A stretch of 29,576 bases of DNA from NCBI GenBank assembly GCA_019424865.1, contig JAHYYS010000027.1:1-29576 (forward strand), in the 5' to 3' direction. The position numbers were made by a program, and so were the translations under genes. The notes under the pieces were generated by a model that made no database searches, was not told where the DNA came from, and was given only the letters and a program-made list of their open reading frames with translations. This DNA is from a bacterium (GTDB lineage: Bacteria; Bacillota; Clostridia; Oscillospirales; Oscillospiraceae). Positions 1-7,214 of this stretch are shown here, piece after piece (the stretch's first letter is position 1; every line of letters begins with the position of its first letter).

Positions 1-1
1 C

Positions 2-55
2 CGCGTGGGCAGCAACCTGGCCGATACTGTAATTAAGCGCGGCGTCATTGTGTGA
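2..55 (+). CDS. C-terminal end of an unidentified protein (partial)
   Basis: Frame 2 is open from the window edge and ends at TGA 53-55, giving 17 residues that finish GVIV. The other two forward frames stop earlier and look less protein-like. The stop lies 26 bases before the Lrp gene, so the two could be one transcription unit. The piece is too short to name a family, and its being real is an inference from position and frame only. Confidence 0.35.
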   Translation, partial: RVGSNLADTVIKRGVIV

Positions 56-81
56 CATTCCTGACGCCCTGAGGTAAAGCA

Positions 82-522
82 ATGGATCGAACGGATTATC
101 AAATTTTAAATATTCTGCAGCGGGACTCCCGTACCACCCTGAAGAGCATCGGTGACCAGGTGGGGCTCACCGCCCCTGCCGTCTCCGAGCGCACCCGCAG
201 ACTGGAAGAGCAGGGAATTCTCCGCGCCTATCGTGTGGACGTGGACCGCGAAAAGCTCAACTGCAACATGACGGGCTTTATCCTTGTGGCTCCGGAGCCC
301 GATAAATACGCCAGCTTCTGTGATTTTTGTGAAAAGCACCCTGCCATTATCAGCCACTATCATGTTATCGGCGTATTTAACGCGCTGCTGCGCTTTGCCG
401 TTCAGGGTACGCAGGAGCTGGATGAGCTGCTCTCCCACATCAAGCACTACGGCAATTCCCAGACCTCTGTTGCATTGAAAACCTATTTCGACACCAAGGA
501 CATCCCAGTTCCGCCGAAATAA
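82..522 (+). CDS. Lrp/AsnC family transcriptional regulator
   Basis: A 146-residue protein of typical Lrp/AsnC length. Residues 1-60 form the N-terminal winged helix-turn-helix: it opens with the family's DxxDxxIL pattern and continues with the SIGDQVGLT...VSERTRRLEEQGIL recognition helix and wing. The remainder is the RAM (effector-binding, oligomerisation) domain with alternating strands. Such proteins sense amino acids or related small molecules and bind DNA as dimers or octamers; the ligand here cannot be read from sequence. A GAGGTAAAG ribosome site precedes the ATG. Two hairpins follow the stop. No obvious target operon is attached, so it may control itself, the gene upstream, or a distant gene. 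Confidence 0.9.
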   Translation: MDRTDYQILNILQRDSRTTLKSIGDQVGLTAPAVSERTRRLEEQGILRAYRVDVDREKLNCNMTGFILVAPEPDKYASFCDFCEKHPAIISHYHVIGVFNALLRFAVQGTQELDELLSHIKHYGNSQTSVALKTYFDTKDIPVPPK

Positions 523-531
523 CCTATTTTT

Positions 532-575
532 AGAAAGAAGCTGCCCTGTCCATCCGGGGGGATGCAGTTTCTTTT
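532..575 (+). terminator. Terminator after the Lrp gene
   Basis: The arms AGAAAGAAGCTGC (532-544) and GCAGTTTCTTTT (564-575) pair with one G-U, and the 3' arm ends in a T run. It begins 10 bases after the Lrp stop, where an intrinsic terminator is expected. Confidence 0.6.
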
Positions 576-581
576 ACACCT

Positions 582-629
582 GAAAACGTGGCTTTCTCTC
601 CTTGTTCCGGAGGAGGAAGCCACGTTTTC
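582..629. terminator. Perfect 13-bp hairpin, probably a terminator
   Basis: GAAAACGTGGCTT (582-594) and AAGCCACGTTTTC (617-629) are exact reverse complements around a 22-base loop. It could terminate either strand. On the minus strand it lies at the 3' end of the proposed structured RNA; on the plus strand it is a second stop signal after the Lrp gene. The T tract is only four bases in each direction, so strength is uncertain. Confidence 0.5.
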
Positions 630-863
630 GCCGTTTATTTCAAATTTCCGTTCTATATATCAACCGCTTGCCGCGGATTGCCTTTGGTCTGCCGCCCTGG
701 AGCTCGAAACCGTCAGGGCGGCAGTGGGACGCTCTGCCTCGCGTCGGGAGGCCGGTATCTGGCCCGTTTCAACAGGCCGGACAACTCGGTCTGAAACTGT
801 GTGCAGTCTCAAACCGCGGAGAATGTTTCTGCCGTGCAGAGGGAAAAATTTGCTTGGATTTCA
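582..863 (-). ncRNA. Candidate structured non-coding RNA (multi-stem, about 220-280 nt)
   Basis: No convincing protein frame covers this stretch, but it folds as nested helices. The outer closing stem pairs GGAAAAATTTG (842-852) with CAAATTTCC (641-649), with two bulged bases. Inside it CAAACCGCGG (810-819) pairs with CCGCGGATTG (671-680), with one mismatch. These enclose local hairpins: 793-799/804-810 (7 bp, one G-U), GACGC/GCGTC at 728-732/741-745, and a perfect 11-bp CTGCCGCCCTG hairpin at 689-699/714-724. GGCC/GGCCGG segments at 749-780 can also pair. On the minus strand an extended -10 (TGGTATAAA, 878-870) sits directly upstream. Multi-stem layout and size recall large Firmicutes RNAs such as the raiA motif or 6S RNA, but the family is not established. 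Strand is inferred from the promoter. Confidence 0.45.
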
Positions 864-869
864 AATCCA

Positions 870-878
870 TTTATACCA
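870..878 (-). promoter_or_regulatory. Extended -10 promoter for the candidate RNA
   Basis: On the minus strand TG-G-TATAAA is an extended -10 element. Initiation would fall near 862-864, at the 5' edge of the folded region. No good -35 box is present at 17 bp, which extended -10 promoters can tolerate. Confidence 0.35.
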
Positions 879-972
879 TACCACAACCGCTTGGACACTT
901 TTTCAAAAAACATCAAACTTTTCGTGAATATTGTGTGAACCTTTCCCAATCCGCCGGCCTCACCGCCTTTGT

Positions 973-1131
973 CTACATATCGTGACCTTCCCGCTTCATA
1001 CGCATCTCCACCGGGTCGGCCATGGGATTCTGGGCGTTGGAATCGGTGTCTGTGCGGTTCTGTCCGGCGATGGGCGCGGAGCCCCGCAGGTCTCTCCCCT
1101 GCTTTCTTCCATGCTTTTTCGATTTGCTCAT
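973..1131 (-). CDS. Small basic hypothetical protein, 52 residues
   Basis: ATG at 1131 (complement) opens a 53-codon frame ending TAG at 973-975, preceded by AAAAGGAGG with an 8-base gap, one of the better ribosome sites in the window. The product starts MSKSKKHGRKQGRDLRGSA and ends in EMRMKREGHDM. It is hydrophilic, rich in Lys/Arg at the N terminus, with an NRTDTDSNAQNPMADP middle, and has no membrane segment or signal peptide. A longer frame starting at TTG 1135 in another register overlaps it, but the ATG frame has the better start. I do not recognise a family; it resembles the short basic conserved proteins common in Clostridia. Its 3' end points towards the candidate structured RNA 110 bases away, so the two may share a transcript. 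Confidence 0.6.
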   Translation of the reverse strand: MSKSKKHGRKQGRDLRGSAPIAGQNRTDTDSNAQNPMADPVEMRMKREGHDM

Positions 1132-1213
1132 CCAAAACAGCCTCCTTTTGTGGGATGCCCTTAGGATTCCCTCAATCGGTTTCTCTATTACAAAGGCTCT
1201 TGTCCGATTAAGC

Positions 1214-1500
1214 CGAAACCCGTGCGGAAGTATTCCGCACGGGTCAGCTTGTCAAAAAAGCCCTCCTGCAAGGAGTTCCGCCGTCCGCAGACGGCGGAAT
1301 AAAATGAAATCCAGTCATTTCCAAGGACATGCGCCTGGGAAATGACACCTCTCACGAAATTTTGGGCGACAATTTCCCAAGAAATCGAGCCTGAAATTTC
1401 GTGCGGCCTACTCGAAAAAGTGGCTTGTCAATTTCTATCAATTGACAAGCCACTTTTTCGACAGTCTCACCCCGTGCGGAATACTTCCGCACGGGTTTCG
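1214..1500. repeat. 287-bp hairpin-packed element with 30-bp terminal inverted repeats
   Basis: The 30 bases at 1214-1243 are the exact reverse complement of 1471-1500, and each copy is itself a palindrome (CCCGTGCGGAA arms round a 3-base loop). Between them are four more hairpins end to end: 1276-1285/1290-1299 (10 bp), 1314-1322/1338-1346 (9 bp), 1353-1362/1394-1403 (10 bp) and 1413-1433/1440-1460 (21 bp perfect). The part next to each terminal repeat is also loosely related in inverted orientation (CAGCTTGTCAAAAAAG against the complement of CTTTTTCGACAGTCTC). No transposase frame or clear target duplication is visible. It fits a MITE-like or REP/BIME-like element, or a stack of terminators between two minus-strand units. 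Confidence 0.55.
1413..1460 (-). terminator. 21-bp perfect hairpin, terminator of the pot operon
   Basis: CGAAAAAGTGGCTTGTCAATT and its exact complement flank a 6-base loop. Reading on the minus strand, away from potD, the 3' arm ends CCACTTTTTCG, giving a T-rich tail within the helix. It lies 50 bases past the potD stop. The same GGCTTGTCA core appears in the terminator after rpmF at 11371-11413. Confidence 0.65.
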
Positions 1501-1509
1501 TTTCTCAAA

Positions 1510-2658
1510 TCAAATACCCAGCTCAATCCACAGGTCGTTATACAGCGTCAGCGTCTCGGCGGGCAGGTTCTCGTACATGGTGCACCGCTCCAGCACCTCG
1601 GGGGGCGCGGCCATGATCTCGTACAGCTCCATATCCAGGGGCTCGCCATACTGCTCCTCATACCACGCAGGGTACATCTCCAGCGCCTCGGTATTGGGGG
1701 AGGCATATCCGATATAATCCATGTTGGCCAGGTTGGACTCGGTGGAGGCAATAAAGTTGATCCACTCGTGGGCCTCGTCCACGTTCTGGGCGTCCTTCAG
1801 GATACACATGGCGTCCACGAACCAGTTGGAGCCCTCCTCCGGGATGGCAAAGGCCAGGTCGGGATTGGCGTCGTGCATGGTCAAAAAGTCGCCGGCATAG
1901 TAGGTGGCGATGGCCAGATTGCCGCCCTCCATGATCTGGAACACCTCGTCCATGCCCTGTCCGTCGTAGACACCCCGGGCCTTGGCGTCAGCCACCAGCT
2001 GATAGGCCTCCCGGATCTGGGCCTCGTCCGTGGTATTCACGTCATAGCCCAGGTAATAGAGGGCCATGCCGAAGGCGTCGCGGGAGTTGTCGATGAGGAG
2101 GATCTCTCCGGCGTACTGGTCGGAGAACATGACCTCCCAGCTGGTGATGGGCTCATCCACCATAGTGGTGTTGTAGATAATGCCCAGCGTGCCCCAGGTG
2201 TAGGGGACAGTATACTCGTTGTTGGGGTCGAAGGACAGGTTCTTATACTGATCGTCAATCTTCTCATAGTTGGGGATCTTGCTGTAATCCAGCTTCTGCA
2301 GCCGGTCCTCCTGAATCAGACGGGCGATCATATAGTCAGAGGGGACGATGACATCATAGTTGACCCCCCCCTGCTCCAGCAGGGAGTAAAGCTCCTCGTT
2401 GGAAGGGGCCGTATTGTAATTTACCGTGATGCCGGTCTCCAGCTCAAATTTCTCGATCAGGCTCTCGTCGATATACTCGCCCCAGCTGCACACGTTGACT
2501 TCCCGGTTTCCTGTGGCCGTGCCGCCGCTGCTGCTGTCCGCACCGCTGCCGGATCCGGCAGTAAAGCTCCCGGAGCCGCTGTCTTCCATCGCGCACCCGG
2601 ACAGGAACAGGCCCATCGCCATGGCGCAGGCGAGGGTCAAGGCTACCATTTTTTTCAA
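1510..2658 (-). CDS. potD: Spermidine/putrescine ABC transporter substrate-binding lipoprotein PotD
   Basis: A 382-residue extracellular solute-binding protein that captures polyamines for the PotABC importer. It begins with a lipoprotein signal: Lys-rich start, hydrophobic stretch, lipobox LSGC with Cys22 as lipid anchor, then a Gly/Ser-rich linker. The mature part opens with VNVCSWGEYIDESLIEKFELETGI, typical of PotD/PotF, and has the polyamine-pocket style WGTLGIIYN segment. The start is TTG at 2658: GGAGG lies 9 bases before it, whereas the nearby ATG at 2649 is too far and would lose the KK of the signal peptide. It is the last gene of the operon, separated from potC by 87 bases that contain a hairpin, a common arrangement allowing more binding protein than permease. 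Confidence 0.93.
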   Translation of the reverse strand: MKKMVALTLACAMAMGLFLSGCAMEDSGSGSFTAGSGSGADSSSGGTATGNREVNVCSWGEYIDESLIEKFELETGITVNYNTAPSNEELYSLLEQGGVNYDVIVPSDYMIARLIQEDRLQKLDYSKIPNYEKIDDQYKNLSFDPNNEYTVPYTWGTLGIIYNTTMVDEPITSWEVMFSDQYAGEILLIDNSRDAFGMALYYLGYDVNTTDEAQIREAYQLVADAKARGVYDGQGMDEVFQIMEGGNLAIATYYAGDFLTMHDANPDLAFAIPEEGSNWFVDAMCILKDAQNVDEAHEWINFIASTESNLANMDYIGYASPNTEALEMYPAWYEEQYGEPLDMELYEIMAAPPEVLERCTMYENLPAETLTLYNDLWIELGI

Positions 2659-2701
2659 TTGATCATTCCTCCATTTTTGGTTTGATTTTATCTCCAGGCC
2701 C

Positions 2702-2743
2702 GCAGGCCGTGAGAGCTTTGAACTGCTTTTGCAGCCGGCCTGC
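2702..2743 (-). promoter_or_regulatory. Intercistronic hairpin between potC and potD
   Basis: GCAGGCCG (2702-2709) pairs with CGGCCTGC (2736-2743) in the potC-potD gap. There is no T run after it on the minus strand, so it looks like an mRNA-stabilising or processing hairpin, not a full terminator. Its place just before the binding-protein gene suits raised potD expression. Confidence 0.45.
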
Positions 2744-2745
2744 CC

Positions 2746-3636
2746 CTAAAAGGCTCTGGCCTTCAGTTTCTTCTCCATTCTGGCTTCCCGCACATTGATG
2801 ATGATCAGCAGCAGCAGCACCGTGACAAACAGCAGCGTGGACACGGCGTTGAGCTCCGGGCTCACCCGGCGGCGGACCATGCTGTAAATTTCAATGGACA
2901 GGGTGGAGCTGTTCCCGGCGGTGAAGTAGGAGATGACAAAGTCGTCGATGCTCATGGTGAAGGCGATCAGGGCGCCGGAGACGATGCCCGGCTTGATCTC
3001 GGGCACCACTACCTTCCAGAAAGCCCCCATCCAGGTACAGCCCAGATCCTGGGCCGCATCCACCAGACTGGAATCCATCTGCCGCAGCTTGGGCAGCACA
3101 TTCAAAATCACATAGGGGATGTCAAAGGACAGATGGGCCAGCAGCAGGGTGGTAAAGCCCATCCGCATCTCCGCCATCCTGGGCAGGGTGCGGCGGAAGT
3201 TCTCCTCCAGGAAGGTGACGAAGCCGTTCCAGCCCCCCACCACCACGTCGTTCCACCCGCCGATGGCGGCCACAAAGAAGATGCACAGGGAGACGCCGGT
3301 GACAATGTCGGCGTTCATGATGGGGATATTATTCACCGACAAAATGGGCTCCCGCCAGCGCTTTTTCATGCCGTACAGGCCCACCGAGGTGAAGGTCCCC
3401 ACCACGGTGGAGATCACCGTGGCCAGCACCGAGACCAGCAGGGTGGTGTAGATGGCGTTCATCATCTGCCGGTCCCGGAACAGCTCCTGGTACCAGCGCA
3501 GGGAGAACCCCTCCCAGACCATATTGCTTCCCCCGGCGTTGAAGGAGAAGACCACCAGCAGCAGAATGGGGGCGTACAGGAACAGGAACACCAGTCCCAT
3601 GAACAGGCGGCTGCCCACGCGGTTTTGTTTTTTCAT
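2746..3636 (-). CDS. potC: Spermidine/putrescine ABC transporter permease PotC
   Basis: A 296-residue inner-membrane permease of the binding-protein-dependent (MetI-like) type with about six membrane segments, the first at residues 11-31 (FMGLVFLFLYAPILLLVVF). The EAA loop that docks on the ATPase is visible as LVDAAQDLGCTWMGAFWKVVVPEIKPGI around residues 190-217. Together with PotB it forms the polyamine channel. ATG at 3636 overlaps the potB stop by four bases (ATGA), so translation is coupled. Length and order match the PotABCD family. The region round residues 115-160 has an extra GWNDVVVGGWNGF segment that I cannot assign. Confidence 0.92.
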   Translation of the reverse strand: MKKQNRVGSRLFMGLVFLFLYAPILLLVVFSFNAGGSNMVWEGFSLRWYQELFRDRQMMNAIYTTLLVSVLATVISTVVGTFTSVGLYGMKKRWREPILSVNNIPIMNADIVTGVSLCIFFVAAIGGWNDVVVGGWNGFVTFLEENFRRTLPRMAEMRMGFTTLLLAHLSFDIPYVILNVLPKLRQMDSSLVDAAQDLGCTWMGAFWKVVVPEIKPGIVSGALIAFTMSIDDFVISYFTAGNSSTLSIEIYSMVRRRVSPELNAVSTLLFVTVLLLLIIINVREARMEKKLKARAF

Positions 3637-4532
3637 AGGATCACCGCCTGTTCCTCGCCCTCACCGAAGCGATTCATGATCCACATGCAGGCCACCACAA
3701 TGATCATCATCACCACGGCGATGGCGCTGCCCAGGTGGGGGTTATAGGCCCCGCCCAGGAACTGGTTTTCAATCAGGTTGCCCAGCAGCATCTGGGTGTT
3801 GCCCCCCATCATCCGGGAGATGGCGAAGGTGGACACCGAGGGGACGAACACCATGGTCACCCCGGAGAGCACCCCGGGCAGGGACAGGGGGAAGATCACC
3901 TTTCGGAACACCAGGGCGGTATTGGCCCCCAGGTCCCGGGCCGCCTCCAGCAGGGAGTGATCCAGCTTGACAATCACCGAGTAGATGGGCAGCACCATAA
4001 AGGGCAGGTAGTTGTACACCATGCCCAGCACCACCGCCCCCTGGGTGCGGATCATGCGGAAGCGCTCAATGTCCGTGCCGAAAATATTGTTAATCAGATC
4101 AAACAGGCCGATGGCGTCAAAGAACTGGTTGAGCAGGCCGTTATTTTCCAGGATGGCCATCCAGGCATAGGTCCGCAGCAGAAAATTGACCCACATGGGC
4201 AGCATGATGATCACCATGGCGATCCGCTGGAATCCGGGGCCCTCCTTGGCCATCACATAGGCCAGAGGATAGCCGATCAGCAGGCAGATCACCGTGGCCA
4301 CCAGGGCCAGCCGGAACGAGCGGACAAAGATCACCGTATAGGTGCCCATCCGGGCGAAGTTCTCCAGGGTGAACATCGAAAAAAATCCGGCCAGTCCACC
4401 CTCCAGTTCCGCCAGCTCCACAGAGTTGGCGGTGGTGAAGGCGTAGAACATCACCATGAAGATGGGGACAATGATGACCACCATCATCCACAGCACATAG
4501 GGAGCGGCCAGCCAGGAGAACTTACTCTTCAT
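3633..4532 (-). CDS. potB: Spermidine/putrescine ABC transporter permease PotB
   Basis: A 299-residue membrane permease with about six membrane segments, partner of PotC. It starts MKSKFSWLAAPYVLWMMVVIIVPIF, the usual PotB beginning (first membrane helix), and carries the EAA coupling loop LLEAARDLGANTALVFRKVIFPLSLPGV near residues 191-218. A longer frame up to 4586 exists, but ATG 4532 was chosen because a GGAGGAGCGG ribosome site within the end of potA precedes it and the alternative adds a basic tail unlike the family. The start lies inside the last codons of potA (11-base overlap) and the stop overlaps potC, so all three core genes are translationally coupled. Confidence 0.92.
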   Translation of the reverse strand: MKSKFSWLAAPYVLWMMVVIIVPIFMVMFYAFTTANSVELAELEGGLAGFFSMFTLENFARMGTYTVIFVRSFRLALVATVICLLIGYPLAYVMAKEGPGFQRIAMVIIMLPMWVNFLLRTYAWMAILENNGLLNQFFDAIGLFDLINNIFGTDIERFRMIRTQGAVVLGMVYNYLPFMVLPIYSVIVKLDHSLLEAARDLGANTALVFRKVIFPLSLPGVLSGVTMVFVPSVSTFAISRMMGGNTQMLLGNLIENQFLGGAYNPHLGSAIAVVMMIIVVACMWIMNRFGEGEEQAVIL

Positions 4533-5721
4533 TCCGCTCCTCCTCTTCCTCCTCCGGCTCGATGGTTGCGTCGCTGATCTCGTCATACTCCTCGGAGTAA
4601 GAGGAATAGTCGCCGAACATGCCGGAGTACTGGCTCTTCTTCATGACGTGGATGCCGTCGGGATCAATCTTGATGCCGATGCGGCTGTCCACCGGGCAGA
4701 AGTCCGTGGTCTGAATCAGCCACTTGAAGCCGTAGAAGTCCACGATGGTGTCATAGTGGACCCCCTTGAAGGTGACGGAGGTGACGGTGCCCTTCAGCTG
4801 GCCCTGGTCCTCGGGGACGATATCCACGTCCTCGGGCCGGATGACCACGTCCACGGCCTCGTCCTTTTCAAAGCCCTTGTCCAGGCACTGGAAGCGGCGG
4901 TTGAAGATCTCCACCACCCCGTCGGCGCGCATAATGCCGTCCAGGATGTTGGACTCGCCGATGAAGTCGGCCACAAAGGCGTTCTTGGGCTCGTTATAGA
5001 TGTCCTCGGGGGTGCCAATCTGCTGGATTCTGCCCGAATCCATAACCACCACGGTGTCGGACATGGCCAGGGCCTCCTCCTGGTCATGGGTGACATAGAT
5101 AAAGGTGATGCCCATGGCCTGCTGGATGCGCTTGAGCTCGTTCTGCATGTCCTTGCGCAGCTTCAGATCCAGGGCCCCCAGCGGCTCGTCCAGCAGCAGC
5201 ACCTTGGGCCGGTTGACCAGCGCCCGGGCGATGGCCACCCGCTGCTGCTGTCCGCCGGACAGCTGGGTGATGCGCCGCTTTTCAAAGCCCTTCAGGTTGA
5301 CGATCTCCAGCATCTCCAGAACCCGCTGGTCGATCTCCTTTTCCGACAGCTTCACCTTCCGGCGGCTGATCACCTTTCCGTTCTCGTCCTTCTGCTCCTC
5401 CACCTTGGGGATACGCAGGCCAAAGGCCACGTTCTCATATACATTTAAATGAGGAAACAGGGCGTATTTCTGAAACACCGTGTTGATGGCCCGTTTATGG
5501 GGCGGGACAGAATTCATCCTCACGCCGTCGAAAAAGACATCTCCCGACGTGGGCGTTTGAAAACCACCGATGATTCTAAGTGTGGTTGTCTTGCCGCACC
5601 CACTGGGTCCGAGCAGCGTGAGGAACTCCTGATCGTTGATATACAGATTGAGATTGTCCAGTACGACCTCGTCCTCAAACTTCATGGTACAGTTGGACAG
5701 ACGGATCAATTCCTTGGACAT
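4522..5721 (-). CDS. potA: Spermidine/putrescine ABC transporter ATP-binding protein PotA
   Basis: A 399-residue ATPase that powers polyamine import through PotBC. Walker A is GPSGCGKT at residues 38-45, the Q-loop is VFQKYALFPHLNV near 82-94, the signature LSGGQQQR is at 154-161, Walker B is LLLDEPLGALD at 175-185, and the switch His lies in YVTHDQEEA. A C-terminal TOBE-type regulatory domain occupies roughly residues 240-360. It is longer than E. coli PotA: there is a charged insertion near residues 106-130 (EEQKDENGKVISRRKVKLSE) between the Q-loop and signature regions, and an acidic tail ending EEEEEERNEE that overlaps the potB start. ATG 5721 is preceded by GGGGGGAGG. It is the first gene of the operon, behind a strong promoter. 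Confidence 0.95.
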   Translation of the reverse strand: MSKELIRLSNCTMKFEDEVVLDNLNLYINDQEFLTLLGPSGCGKTTTLRIIGGFQTPTSGDVFFDGVRMNSVPPHKRAINTVFQKYALFPHLNVYENVAFGLRIPKVEEQKDENGKVISRRKVKLSEKEIDQRVLEMLEIVNLKGFEKRRITQLSGGQQQRVAIARALVNRPKVLLLDEPLGALDLKLRKDMQNELKRIQQAMGITFIYVTHDQEEALAMSDTVVVMDSGRIQQIGTPEDIYNEPKNAFVADFIGESNILDGIMRADGVVEIFNRRFQCLDKGFEKDEAVDVVIRPEDVDIVPEDQGQLKGTVTSVTFKGVHYDTIVDFYGFKWLIQTTDFCPVDSRIGIKIDPDGIHVMKKSQYSGMFGDYSSYSEEYDEISDATIEPEEEEEERNEE

Positions 5722-5839
5722 ATGTCCTCCCCCCTTCTTTTTTGTTTGACCTTGTCAGCTCCCTCGATTTATTCGTCCGGGTCGGCGTCCGCACAGGCGG
5801 GACATCCGGGGGGCCGGACTTTCACGGATAGCGAGATAC

Positions 5840-5868
5840 ACTATATCTTCTCAGCCCCCAATTGTCAA
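5840..5868 (-). promoter_or_regulatory. Sigma-A promoter of the potABCD operon
   Basis: On the minus strand TTGACA (5868-5863), a 17-base spacer and TATAGT (5845-5840). Transcription would start near 5833, leaving a 5' leader of about 110 bases before potA. The leader has a short GTCCG/CGGAC pairing possibility but no riboswitch I recognise. Confidence 0.8.
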
Positions 5869-6068
5869 TCATTTTTGTCGAAATTTTTTCTGAATTTCAC
5901 ACACCCTTGAAATTGCAGTCATTTGGGCCCTTTTTCCGCCCCGGCGGCAGACGCACGGCGCGGGCCCGCGCGCAAGCAGTTTCCCGCTTCCGCCCAGGCC
6001 CGCGCCGCCTTTTTATCCGGTTTCATCCCCCTCCGGTGTCTCCCGCTGGTGGATAAGCGGCAGGCAGG
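5869..6068. other. Intergenic stretch between potA and the DUF6514-like gene
   Basis: The only clear structure is the inverted repeat GGCGCGGGCC (5957-5966) / GGCCCGCGCC (5997-6006), followed on the plus strand by GCCTTTTTATCC. This has the form of a plus-strand terminator, but no plus-strand gene is upstream of it. No protein frame with a believable start was seen. Confidence 0.4.
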
Positions 6069-6299
6069 TTATGGAAGGGAATCCACAATCACGTCCACCA
6101 GGGACAGGGGGCTCAGCTGTCCTCTGGTGCACCGCTCCGCCAGCCCCAGGACAAACTCTCTGTCGCAGGATACGTCAGGCACCAGCCCCACCTGTGTCCA
6201 GCCGTCTCCCTCCCGCTTTTCTGCCAGAATTCCATAGGAACGGTAACGTCCCAGCTCAGCTGAAACGCAGTTTGTTTCAACCGATTGAAATCGAAACAT
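6069..6299 (-). CDS. Small hypothetical protein, DUF6514-like
   Basis: A 76-residue protein. The pattern YRSYGILAEK in the middle, VPDVSCDREFVLGLAERC, and the C-terminal SPLSLVDVIVDSL resemble DUF6514, a short Firmicutes family of unknown role (YGI...DIS...L.P.HL.DVIED). That assignment is from memory of the pattern and is not certain. There is no signal peptide or membrane segment. The start could be ATG 6299 or GTG 6308; ATG was chosen, with AGG of GGCAGGTGAGG upstream, although the spacing is not ideal for either. It runs divergently from the sigma factor gene, with 367 bases between the two starts. Confidence 0.6.
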   Translation of the reverse strand: MFRFQSVETNCVSAELGRYRSYGILAEKREGDGWTQVGLVPDVSCDREFVLGLAERCTRGQLSPLSLVDVIVDSLP

Positions 6300-6493
6300 C
6301 TTCCTCACCTGCCTTCCCGGCCCTTTTCGACGGTATCAGTTTGAATTGCAGCCAATCCTACACGCGCCGCGCCTTTGCAACTTTTTATCCGTTCAGCGTC
6401 TTAAAATGTGACATCATTCGGGAAATTTTTTGCCTTTTTCCGCTCCTCTCCCCCTCTTTTGTCACTCCCGTGCTCCTTTTACCTGATTGTGCC

Positions 6494-6522
6494 TTGCAAT
6501 TTGCAGCTCTATCCGTTACAAT
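6494..6522 (+). promoter_or_regulatory. Promoter of the sigma factor/anti-sigma operon
   Basis: TTGCAA (6494-6499), a 17-base spacer and TACAAT (6517-6522), followed by a leader of about 137 bases. The boxes are close to the sigma-A consensus. Beyond this promoter the 6300-6666 gap holds no clear hairpin or gene. Confidence 0.6.
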
Positions 6523-6666
6523 GTCAGGGTAAGAAGTATGGTAAAATCCAGAATTTGTATCCCGCGTATTTCCCAGAGGAAGGGCAGACTGTCCAGGCGG
6601 CTTCAGTTCTGCGCATTCCTGCGGCGCGGTCCCGTCACCAACGATTGCTTCCAGGAGGGACGTTCC

Positions 6667-7146
6667 ATGACAAAAGAGCAGCATGATTTTATTAACCAGC
6701 TTGCGGAACGATACGGCGCCCACATGGCTCAGCTGTCCATCCGTCGGATCGGCGACCGGGATATCGCGCTGGATCTGGTGCAGGAGACCTTTCTGATTGC
6801 CTGCTGCAAGGCCGACACCGTCTGCACCCACGTGAAGCCGGCGGCCTGGCTGTATCAGACGCTGTCCAACCTGACCAAGCAGGAGTCGGAAAAGTTCAAG
6901 CGGGAGATACACTGGGACGACTTTGAGCGCATCTCCGGCTCGGAGGATCTGGATCCCTCCATGGAGCTGTACATACCCGACTCCCTGTCCGACTCTGACC
7001 GAGAGCTTTTATTGCTGCGCTTCCGGGACGAGCTGTCCCACCGGGAAATCGCACAGCGGCGCGGGATTTCCGAGCCCGCCTGCAGAAAACAGCTGTCCAG
7101 AGCCGTCCAGCGGTGCCGCGAGGCGCTGAAAAAAGAGATGGCTTAA
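6667..7146 (+). CDS. RNA polymerase sigma factor, sigma-70 family (ECF-like)
   Basis: A 159-residue protein of ECF size. Region 2 is at roughly residues 10-75, with the RDIALDLVQETFLIA core and the WLYQTLSNLTK segment that contacts promoter DNA. Region 4 is at about 100-155: DSDRELLLLRFRDELSHREIAQRRGISEPACRKQLSRAVQR, a helix-turn-helix for the -35 box. ATG 6667 follows GGAGGG by 7 bases; an upstream in-frame extension lacks such a site. The DUF4367-type membrane protein follows 68 bases later, the usual sigma/anti-sigma pairing, so the sigma is probably held inactive at the membrane until an envelope signal. Its target promoters are not known. Confidence 0.88.
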   Translation: MTKEQHDFINQLAERYGAHMAQLSIRRIGDRDIALDLVQETFLIACCKADTVCTHVKPAAWLYQTLSNLTKQESEKFKREIHWDDFERISGSEDLDPSMELYIPDSLSDSDRELLLLRFRDELSHREIAQRRGISEPACRKQLSRAVQRCREALKKEMA

Positions 7147-7214
7147 TTTTTTGTTTATTTTGGTGTCACAAAACCCCTTTCTAAACGGATAAATAGAAAG
7201 AAGGAGGTATTTCG

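Noticed and set aside
809..1135. 108-residue minus-strand frame starting at TTG 1135
   Set aside because: It runs out of register over the 52-residue frame that has the proper ATG and ribosome site, and its 3' part goes into the promoter and structured RNA region.
1342..2685. 447-residue plus-strand frame opposite potD
   Set aside because: Antisense shadow of potD caused by GC-rich codon bias; no ribosome site and no recognisable domain.
5957..6006. Plus-strand terminator in the gap before the DUF6514-like gene
   Set aside because: Hairpin and T run are present, but no plus-strand gene lies upstream; kept only as a note in the intergenic entry.
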